Shown here: positions 11,401 to 22,600 of the stretch, piece by piece
How positions within the stretch are numbered: the first letter of the stretch is position 1
How the letters are laid out: every line of letters begins with the position of its first letter
The notes under the pieces: model-generated
What the model saw: the letters and a program-made list of their open reading frames with translations, nothing else
Told to the model about the DNA's origin: nothing
Database searches by the model: none
Program-made: the position numbers and the translations under genes
Source: Cladorhizidae sp. MBARI D1340-BT2
Taxonomy: Eukaryota > Porifera > Demospongiae > Poecilosclerida > Cladorhizidae
NCBI GenBank assembly: GCA_028752905.1
Contig: JAQNBH010000005.1
Span: 310,001-374,000, forward strand
Direction: 5' to 3'
DNA: 64,000 nt

Positions 11401-14400
11401 TAGATCTGGACTAGCCCATGCTGTAGCTACTGCTATATGCAGGGCATAAGCTAGCTAGATCTGGACTAGCCTATGCTGTAGCTACTGCTATATGCAGGGC
11501 ATAAGCTAGCTAGATCTAGACTAGCCCACGCTGTAGCTACTGCTATATGCAGGGCATAAGCTAGCTAGATCTGGACTAGCCTATGCTGTAGCTACTGCTA
11601 TATGCAGGGCATAAGCTAGCTAGATCTAGATCTAGCCTATGCTGTAGCTACTGCTATATGCAGGGCATAAGCTAGCTAGATCTAGACTAGCCCATGCTGT
11701 AGCTACTGCTATATGCAGGGCATAAGCTAGCTAGATCTAGACTAGCCCATGCTGTAGCTACTGCTATATGCAGGGCATAAGCTAGCTAGATCTGGACTAG
11801 CCTACGCTGTAGCTACTGCTATATGCAGGGCATAAGCTAGCTAGATCTGGACTAGCCCATGCTGTAGCTACTGCTATATGCAGGGCATAAGCTAGCTAGA
11901 TCTGGACTAGCCCATGCTGTAGCTACTGCTATATGCAGGCATAAGCTAGCTAGATCTAGCCCATGCTGTAGCTACTGCTATATGCAGGGCATAAGCTAGC
12001 TAGATCTAGACTAGCCCATGCTGTAGCTACTGCTATATGCAGAGCATAAGCTAGCTAGATCTGGACTAGCCCATGCTGTAGCTACTGCTATATGCAGGCA
12101 TAAGCTAGCTAGATCTAGACTAGCCCATGCTGTAGCTACTGCTATATGCAGGTAAGCTAGCTAGATCTAGACTAGCCCATGCTGTAGCTACTGCTATATG
12201 CAGGGCATAAGCTAGCTAGATCTAGACTAGCCCATGCTGTAGCTACTGCTATATGCAGGGCATAAGCTAGCTACATCTAGCCTAGCCCATGCTGTAGCTA
12301 CTGCTATATGCAGGGCATAAGCTAGCTAGATCTGGACTAGCCTATGCTGTAGCTACTGCTATATGCAGGGCATAAGCTAGCTAGATCTGGACTAGCCCAT
12401 GCTGTAGCTACTGCTATATGCAGGGCATAAGCTAGCTAGATCTAGCCTAGCCCATGCTGTAGCTACTGCTATATGCAGGGCATAAGCTAGCTATGTAGAT
12501 CTGGACTAGCCTATGCTGTAGCTACTGCTATATGCAGGGCATAAGCTAGCTAGATCTGGACTAGCCCATGCTGTAGCTACTGCTATATGCAGGGCCATAT
12601 GCAGTGCCAGGGGGTAGTCTCATCACACCCCATGTGCTAGTGTGAAGTCATCACACCTGTGTGGTGTCATAATGCCCCATGTGCAAGGGTGTGGCCAGGA
12701 AGACGAGAGGATGTAGCAGAAACGTTGGAGAGGTGTTGATGTTCTCTTGTTATTCGAGTTGGCTTCTTGGTGGTCTGCCTGCCGCATTCCTTCAAGGACT
12801 TGCCGAGTTGCACAGACCCACTCCAGCACTAACCAAACCTAGCAGGTGCATGTGGCCCACCAGCTCCTGCATGTGGAGCAGTTAATCAGGTCCTCGGTTA
12901 AGGTCTCTGCTGTTAAGGGGGAAAGAGGGCTGCGTATCGTGTAGTCTCATATAAAGTACCATATCTTTGCTCGCATACACTCTAGTCTCCCGATTTATAT
13001 ATCAAATTATAGCTTGCAGTCTGGGCTTTCTAATGGTAAGTCTCTTTCGTTATTTTGTTCCGCCAAAAAAATTTCCTAGCTCATTATAGGCTCTTCCGGT
13101 GCGGACCGTAAGCCGTTAAGTAAACCACGTTGCAGTAACGACCTTTGCGAGGCTCTTATTCGGTCTATTAGTCAATCATAATGAGCACTACAAACTGCGC
13201 GTCTTGAAATTTTGAAAAAAAGTTTTTTTGTTGCATTTTCTGAACATAGCTTTATGACATCACTTTACATTTTCATCTATAGGTCTTTTTTAGTAATCCT
13301 ATCAAACAAAAACTCTCGCGCAAGTTGTAGAACATAAAATTTGCTTTTTCAAATGATTTTTAATTTTTATATGAAAGGATAAAAAATATTCAAGTTATCA
13401 TTTGAACGGTTTTTCAAAAATCACTTCAGAGATATTGAGCCTTGAAGTCCAAGCAGTTTGTAATCACATCCCACCTGCCAGAAACACACCCTGTTCACCA
13501 GAATACATACTAGAATTGTGTGTGTACAAACAAAATGTTGAAAGCAACCAATTGACTTTTCAGTCCTTTATTTTTTCAACAACAGCAGTATATATCCTAC
13601 ATCCTAACTATATACAACCTGAAAACCAACAATATATACATAAATTAAAGACGCATCAGAAGACGCATCAGACTTGTTATGTTGCTTTGCTAATATTGAA
13701 TTAGCAAACATAAACACGTCATCATTTGCAGGGCTCCCATGCCCAGGTCCATCCATCCATCGTCACCCTCCACACATGTCTTCCGACACCCTCCAGTAAT
13801 CCCTGAAAAAAATAGAACACAAACAAAAGTCATCCTCCACTAATTCCTAAGCTTGACAAAAATACACATAAACAAAAGTATCTTCCAGTAATCTCTGTTT
13901 GAAAACTGTTTGACAATAGAAAGCAAAAGACACAAAAAAAAAATGTTACAGGTCCCCCATGCCAGGACCATACAATGCTCCGCCCTCCATTGAACTCTGC
14001 TGCCTCGACGGCAAGCCTGACACTTGTTGCACTCATATGTTCTGTCTTACCCGCTCTACTCCACACAACTGAATTAAACTCTCATTTTGGTTCTGTGTAT
14101 AACCACCTAACAAAAGATCCTCAGACATTAATTTATCAAATACCTCCTAACATACATAGCCTTGTCCAGAGGAATCATAGGCCTATGGGTACTGGTGGTA
14201 CCTCACCTTTAGCACAAGCTGGATTAAACTTACACCAACTCAAAACTCCTGTAGGACAATACTCGTGTTGGGATGTTCCATAGTTTTAGCGCGTAATCAA
14301 ATACGGCACGTTGCCATTCAACAACCACTTTAGTTATTGCAATATAAAATCATCCATATCACAGCTGTTAGCTTTGACAAGCCACAAACCAATTTACAGC

Positions 14401-16458
14401 TTTTGATTTTTAAAAATGAGTAGTGGGGGTCTGCCAAGAGAAGGAGGGTCCCTGTTTCTGCATGCATCTTCTGACAAAACATGCCTCTAGAGATATTTTA
14501 TATATCATTGGAAAGCACATAGAACAAGCAACAATTTGAGCATAACATTATCTACACAAACCAATTATATAAAAAAAGTTATGGGCATTCAAAGTCAACA
14601 CGTTTTTTTCCAGTTTTGGGTGAACTACCCCCTTAAGAGTGATAAAAAATCGCTTTCACATCGCAAATCATCCCCTCTAGGTTATCCTCATTATTTCTAA
14701 TTGCTCCCCTATAGAAGGTTTGCATTTTAACTATAGACACACGACTAACCCCCCTAGCACCACCCAAAGACACTAGGACCGTAAGGCTCGACTTCCAACA
14801 ACCGTTTATGTACATTTGTATACCCATCACTAATTAATGTGTGTGTACCTAAGCTTCAGTCTCTCCACTGAACGCTAAAAAAGTTTTTGTGTTCCTACAA
14901 CTTCCATAGAACCCGAAGAGCCTTCAAAATTGGCTTCACAATTTACCTTGTGACCCTCAAACCATTCTGTGTAACTTGCTTCAGTTTCATCTTCAGGTCT
15001 TCGCGCACAAGCTTGACAGAACTTAGACATAAGATAATAATCTAAAACTTCTCCAGTGTCCCAAGACATCACCGCAACCAAGCCATAATTTGATTTGTGG
15101 CCCTGTCTAAGCCATGTGCCGTCAACAGTAATACTAACATCAATGATGTCTTCATGCCTAACCCTATAAAAATCATGTAACCTATGAACGGCATCCAACA
15201 TAATACTCTGTTACTGCATTTGCGTCACTCCCTATTGACCTAGTATATATTTTAAAAACAAGTGGAACTAAGAGGGGGCAACATATCCATGACTGCAGTG
15301 ATGTCTTCCAGACCAGAATGACTAAATCCAGCAATGCGAGCACCCAGTACTGACTGGATGTTCAAAGAATGCTTCTACAGATACAGGGTTTGAGATGTCT
15401 TGAGTGTTACTACAATTTGAACAAAAAGTAAACCATGCCTGCCCTACGGACTTCAGTTGCAAGGGAGCTCAGTTACCAACTTATTACACCTTTCTATGAC
15501 CTCTCTAAGCTTATCTAAGTTTATTATACGATTACCCTTACCTAGTTCTCCAACACCACCCGAGTCCAAAGAGGTAGAGCCAGTAGATCCAGTAGCAACA
15601 GCCACAGAAGCAGCTTAACGATCCATGAGAGCCAACTTCTTCCTGGTCATAGTCACTGGTCATAGTCACCAATGGAACTGGCCTCTCTTCAGACATTTGC
15701 AATTGATTGCAAGGTAAGTGAAGGTTCACAGAAGGCGCTACCCCACCCACAGGATCCAAGAGACTCACTAACAAAGGAAGGAAACAGCTAGTAACTTTTT
15801 AGTATGGAGATAAACATTAAAACTTGCCTTGCGCGGCTACTGTGACAGGCTCAACAACAGCCGCCTGTAGGGCTTTCTTCTTCTTGTCGTCACTCTTCTT
15901 GAATCCTTGGCCTTTCTGTTTAAAATGCTTCTCTGTTCTCTTCCCCATAACTCAACAGCGTAAAAGTTTCAAGTGAACCTTGACCTAAAAAAACATGCTT
16001 GTCTAGAGGTTGCGCACTACCCCCCCGCCTGGCCAATTCATTGCGCAAACGACTGGTAAGGGTCTCCATGAAATTGGCAACATTTTGATATATAAAAACT
16101 GTATTTTGGGTAGGCAATCATCGCCGACCGCCCGATTGTAGCCAGGTAAGACTGGGAGAGAACCTCTTCCAATGTGAAGTGAAATGAAATGAAATGGAAT
16201 AATAATGCACTGTATAAAAATGGCTATATCTTCTGATGCAAGTATTCACTTGCTCTGAAACTTGAAACTCAAACTCCAGACATATTATGAACCCTTTTGG
16301 GCCCATAAAAAAAAATTTGAAAAAATGTGTTTTTAGCCCTCTTCCCCCCTTAATTGTTGTCCTCCTGTAATCTCTATCATGCTGACATCTTAACTCATGA
16401 TAGTTATTATTACTATTATTGCTACCATTATTATTATTACTATTATTATTATTATTAA

Positions 16459-16527
<69 letters not shown>

Positions 16528-16566
16528 TATTGTATTTTATTACTACTACTATTATTATTATTACTA

Positions 16567-16641
<75 letters not shown>

Positions 16642-19600
16642 TACTTTATTATTACTATTACTATTATTATTACCATTATTATTATTACTACTACTATTAT
16701 TATTGCTATTATTATTACTATTATTATTATTATTATTATTATTACTATTATTATTACTACTATTATTATTACTACTATTAATATTACTATATTATTATTA
16801 CTATATTATTACTATTATTGTTACTACTACTATTGTTATTACTACTATTATTATTATTACTTTTATTATTATTATTATTATTACTATTATTACTACTACT
16901 ATTATTATTACTATTATTATTATTAATACTATTATTATTATTACTATTAACTATTATATTACTAACTATTATATTACTAACTATTATATTACTATTATAT
17001 TACTATTATTATTATTATTATTGTTACTATTATTATTGTTACTATTATTATTGTTACTATTATTATTATTACTATTATTGCTACTATTATTATTACTAGT
17101 ATATTACTATTACTATTATATTACTATTATATTACTATTGATATTATTATTGTTACTATTATTATTGTTACTATTATTATTACTATTACTATTATTGCTA
17201 CTATTATTCTTGTTACTAATACTATTACTATTATTATTATTTGCTTACTTGCTTGCTTACTATTACTTCAGCTGCAAGTCCACTGCTGCTCTGCAAAGAT
17301 CCTCTATTGAGGCTGCTGGCTTCAGCCCTTCAACACAGAGAAGCCAAGCTCTGTCAAGCAGCTATACATCTGCTCTCTGATCTAGCCCAAGCTCCTGGAC
17401 TACTAGACAGTGCCGAGGCAAGTTGAACATCTCGCTATATAGAGAAAATTCTGTGGGGGTTATCTGTCTGTCCCCCAGGGTGGAATTTTTCACTTTTCTC
17501 CTATCCGCTCCCCTTTTTCCCCCACACAAATTCAAATAATTAAGTTGACAGCCATAACGGAGAGCTATGCCTGTCTGTATATGTGTGAGTGTGTTAGAAG
17601 GCCAGTGTAATGGAGAGCTATGCCTGTCTGTATATGTGTGTGAGTGTGTTAGAAGGCCAGTGTAATGGAGAGCTATGCCTGTCTGTATATGTGTGTGAGT
17701 GTGTTAGAAGGCCAGTGTAATGGAGAGCTATGCCTGTCTGTATATGTGTGTGAGTGTGTTAGAAGGCCAGTGTAATGGAGAGCTGTGTCTGTCTGTATAT
17801 GTGTGTGAGTGTGTTAGAAGGCCAGTGTAATGGAGAGCTGTGTCTGTCTGTATATGTGTGTGAGTGTGTTAGAAGGCCAGTGTAATGGAGAGCTGTGCCT
17901 GTCTGTATATGTGTGTGAGTGTGTTAGAAGGCCAGTGTAATGGAGAGCTGTATATGTGTGTGAGTGTGTTAGAAGGCCAGTGTAGTGGAGAGCTGTGTCT
18001 GTCTGAGTGTGTTAGAAGGCCAGTGTAATGGAGAGCTATGCCTGTCTGTATATGTGTGTGAGTGTGTTAGAAGGCCAGTGTAATGGAGAGCTGTGCCTGT
18101 CTGTATATGTGTGTGAGTGTGTTAGAAGGCCAGTGTAATGGAGAGCTGTGTCTGTCTGTATATGTGTGTGAGTCTGTTAGAAGGCCAGTGTAGTGGAGAG
18201 CTGTGTCTGTCTGTATATGTGTCTGAGTGTGTTAGAAGGCCAGTGTAATGGAGAGCTATGCCTGTCTGTATATGTGTGTGAGTGTGTTAGAAGGCCAGTG
18301 TAATGGAGAGCTATGCCTGTCTGTATATGTGTGTGGGTGTGTTAGAAGGCCAGTGTAATGGAGAGCTATGCCTGTCTGTATGTGTGTGAGTGTGTTAGAA
18401 GGCCAGTGTAATGGAGAGCTATGCCTGTCTGTATATGTGTGTGAGTGTGTTAGAAGGCCAGTGTAATGGAGAGCTATGCCTGTCTGTATATGTGTGTGAG
18501 TGTGTTAGAAGGCCAGTGTAATGGAGAGCTACTGTATGTCTGTCTGTATATGTGTGTGAGTGTGTTAGAAGGCCAGTGTAATGGAGAGCTGTGTCTGTCT
18601 GTATATGTGTGTGAGTGTGTTAGAAGGCCAGTGTAATGGAGAGCTGTGCCTGTCTGTATATGTGTGTGAGTGTGTTAGAAGGCCAGTGTAATGGAGAGCT
18701 ATGTCTGTCTGTATATGTGTGTGAGTGTGTTAGAAGGCCAGTGTAATGGAGAGCTGTACCTGTCTGTATATGTGTGTGAGTGTGTTAGAAGGCCAGTGTA
18801 ATGGAGAGCTGTGTCTGTCTGTATATGTGTGTGAGTGTGTTAGAAGGCCAGTGTAATGGAGAGCTATGCCTGTCTGTATATGTGTGTGAGTGTGTTAGAA
18901 GGCCAGTGTAATGGAGAGCTATGCCTGTCTGTATATGTGTGTGAGTGTGTTAGAAGGCCAGTGTAATGGAGAGCTATGTCTGTCTGTATATGTGTGTGAG
19001 TGTGTTAGAAGGCCAGTGTAATGGAGAGCTATGTCTGTCTGTATATGTGTGTGGGTGTGTTAGAAGGCCAGTGTAATGGAGAGCTGTGCCTGTCTGTATA
19101 TGTGTGTGAGTGTGTTAGAAGGCCAGTGTAATGGAGAGCTGTGTCTGTCTGTATATGTGTGTGAGTGTGTTAGAAGGCCAGTGTAATGGAGAGCTATGTC
19201 TGTCTGTATATGTGTGTGAGTGTGTTAGAAGGCCAGTGTAATGGAGAGCTGTGTCTGTCTGTATATGTGTGAGTGTGTTAGAAGGCCAGTGTAATGGAGA
19301 GCTGTGCCTGTCTGTATATGTGTGTGGGTGTGTTAGAAGGCCAGTGTAATGGAGAGCTGTGCCTGTCTGTCTGTATATGTGTGTGGGTGTGTTAGAAGGC
19401 CAGTGTAATGGAGAGCTGTGCCTGTCTGTATATGTGTGTGAGTGTGTTAGAAGGCCAGTGTAATGGAGAGCTATGCCTGTCTGTATATGTGTGTGAGTGT
19501 GTTAGAAGGCCAGTGTAATGGAGAGCTGTGTCTGTCTGTATATGTGTGTGAGTGTGTTAGAAGGCCAGTGTAATGGAGAGCTATGCCTGTCTGTATATGT

Positions 19601-22600
19601 GTGTGAGTGTGTTAGAAGGCCAGTGTAGTGGAGAGCTATGCCTGTCTGTATATGTGTGTGGGTGTGTTAGAAGGCCAGTGTAATGGAGAGCTGTACCTGT
19701 CTGTATATGTGTGTGAGTGTGTTAGAAGGCCAGTGTAATGGAGAGCTATGCCTGTCTGTATATGTGTGTGAGTGTGTTAGAAGGCCAGTGTAATGGAGAG
19801 CTATGCCTGTCTGTCTGTATATGTGTGTGGGTGTGTTAGAAGGCCAGTGTAATGGAGAGCTATGCCTGTCTGTCTGTATATGTGTGTGTGAGTGTGTTAG
19901 AAGGCCACTGGATGGCACACCAGCTTGAAAGCATTCCACAACAGAGTGCAGGTATCTCAGCTTGTCACAATCAAGACAGCTAACAACATGGCAAGGAAGT
20001 CGTGCAGGTGCTGACTGGGCAAGGAAGTCGTGCAGGTGCTAGACAAGAACAGTCGTGCAGTTGCTGACTGGGCAAGGAAGTCGTGCAGGTGCTGACTAGG
20101 CAAGGAAGTCGTGCAGGTGCTGACTAGACTGGGCAAGGAAGTCGTGCAGGTGCTGACTGGGCAAGGAAGTCGTGCAGGTGCTGACTGGGCAAGGAAGTCG
20201 TGCAGGTGCTGACTGGGCAAGGAAGGCGTGCAGGTGCTGACTGGGCAAGGAAGTCGTGCAGTTGCTGACTGGGCAAGGAAGTCGTGCAGGTGCTGACTAG
20301 GCAAGGAAGTCGTGCAGGTGCTGACTGGGCAAGGAAGGCGTGCAGGTGCTGACTAGGCAAGGAAGTCGTGCAGGTGCTGACTGGGCAAGGAAGTCATGCA
20401 GGTGCTGACTGGGCAAGGAAGTCGTGCAGGTGCTGACTGGGCAAGGAAGTCGTGCAGGTGCTGACTGGGCAAGGAAGTCGTGCAGGTGCTGACTGGGCAA
20501 GGAAGTCGTGCAGGTGCTGACTGGGTAAGGAAGTCGTGCAAATGCTCCAGCAACTAAGCAGCAGATGTTTTGGTAGAGGATCAGCTACAACCTCGTTAGT
20601 AAAAATTACCCAGGAGTGAGAACTCCACCAACCGATCAGAAAAACAGGTGTTAACTTGATTGCATCATTGTTACTTAGGGATGATTCTGTAATTGAGAAC
20701 CAGAGTAGTCGTGGACCTGTACTGGAACACTTGCAGAGTAGTCGTGGACCTGTACTGGAACACTTGCAGAGTAGTCGTGGACCTGTACTGGAACACTTGC
20801 AGAGTAGTCGTGGACCTGTACTGGAACACTTGCAGAGTAGTCCTGGACCTGTACTGGAACACTTGCAGAGTAGTCGTGGACCTGTACTGGAACACTTGCA
20901 GAGTAGTCGTGGACCTGTACTGGAACACTTGCAGAGTAGTCGTGGGCCTGTACTGGAACACTTGCAGAGTAGTCGTGGACCTGTACTGGAACACTTGCAG
21001 AGTAGTCGTGGACCTGTACTGGAACACTTGCAGAGTAGTCGTGGACCTGTACTGGAACACTTGCAGAGTAGTCGTGGGCCTGTACTGGAACACTTGCAGA
21101 GTAGTCATGGACCTACTGGAACACTTGCAGAGTAGTCGTGGACCTGTACTGGAACACATGCAGAGTAGTCGTGGGCCTGTACTGGAACACTTGCAGAGTA
21201 GTCGTGGGCCTGTACTGGAACACTTGCAGAGTAGTCGTGGGCCTGTACTGGAACACTTGCAGAGTAGTCGTGGACTTGTACTGGAACACTTGCAGAGTAG
21301 TCGTGGACCTGTACTGGAACACTTGCAGAGTAGTCGTGGGCCTGTACTGGAACACTTGCAGAGTAGTCGTGGGCCTGTATTGGAACACTTGCAGAGTAGT
21401 CGTGGGCCTGTACTGGAACACTTGCAGAGTAGTCGTGGACCTGTACTGGAACACTTGCAGAGTAGTCGTGGACCTGTACTGGAACACTTGCAGAGTAGTC
21501 GTGGGCCTGTACTGGAACACTTGCAGAGTAGTCGTGGACCTGTACTGGAACACTTGCAGAGTAGTCGTGGACCTGTACTGGAACACTTGCAGAGTAGTCG
21601 TGGACCTACTGGAACACTTGCAGAGTAGTCGTGGGCCTGTACTGGAACACTTGCAGAGTAGTCGTGGACCTGTACTGGAACACTTGCAGAGTAGTCGTGG
21701 GCCTGTACTGGAACACTTGCAGAGTAGTCGTGGGCCTGTACTGGAACACTTGCAGAGTAGTCGTGGACCTGTACTGGAACACTTGCAGAGTAGTCGTGGA
21801 CCTGTACTGGAACACTTGCAGAGTAGTCGTGGACTTGTACTGGAACACTTGCAGAGTAGTCGTGGACCTGTACTGGAACACTTGCAGAGTAGTCGTGGGC
21901 CTGTACTGGAACACTTGCAGAGTAGTCGTGGACCTGTACTGGAACACTTGCAGATTAGTCGTGGGCCTGTACTGGAACACTTGCAGAGTAGTCGTGGACC
22001 TACTGGAACACTTGCAGAGTAGTCGTGGACCTGTACTGGAACACTTGCAGAGTAGTCGTGGGCCTGTACTGGAACACTTGCAGAGTAGTCGTGGACCTGT
22101 ACTGGAACACTTGCAGAGTAGTCGTGGACCTGTACTGGAACACTTGCAGAGTAGTCGTGGGCCTGTACTGGAACACTTGCAGAGTAGTCATGGACCTACT
22201 GGAACACTTGCAGAGTAGTCATGGACCTGTACTGGAACACTTGCAGAGTAGTCGTGGACCTGTACTGGAACACTTGCAGAGTAGTCGTGGGCCTGTACTG
22301 GAACACTTGCAGAGTAGTCGTGGGCCTGTACTGGAACACTTGCAGAGTAGTCGTGGACCTGTACTGGAACACTTGCAGAGTAGTCGTGGACCTGTACTGG
22401 AACACTTGCAGAGTAGTCGTGGGCCTGTACTGGAACACTTGCAGAGTAGTCGTGGACCTGTACTGGAACACTTGCAGAGTAGTCGTGGACCTACTGGAAC
22501 ACTTGCAGAGTAGTCGTGGGCCTGTACTGGAACACTTGCATAGTCGTGGACCTGTACTGGAACACTTGCAGAGTAGTCGTGGACCTGTACTGGAACACTT

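Larger units (their letters stand above)
12913..16354 (-). mobile_element. Mutator-like DNA transposon, decayed, with short terminal inverted repeats
   Basis: The left end TTAAGGGGGAAAGAGGGCT (12913-12931) matches the reverse complement of 16336-16354 (TTAAGGGGGGAAGAGGGCT) at 18 of 19 bases. A broken transposase lies between them on the minus strand. A target-site duplication was not found by eye (TCTCTGCTG on the left, TTGTTGTCC on the right). The element lies in a 13.4 kb MMS19 intron, antisense to the gene, and contains a further insertion at about 14281-14640. Confidence 0.7.

Noticed and set aside
4727..12594. CRISPR-like array
   Set aside because: Units are contiguous tandem copies without unique spacers, and the genome is eukaryotic. 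The same applies to all other arrays here.
13402..14283. + strand frames of about 100 codons in the transposon
   Set aside because: They are shadows of the antisense transposase remnant and AT-rich DNA, with no family resemblance.
16397..17380. 327-codon frame of Ile, Leu and Tyr runs
   Set aside because: It is the ATT/ACT microsatellite read as triplets. Only its last part overlaps the real exon 3, and not in the exon's frame.
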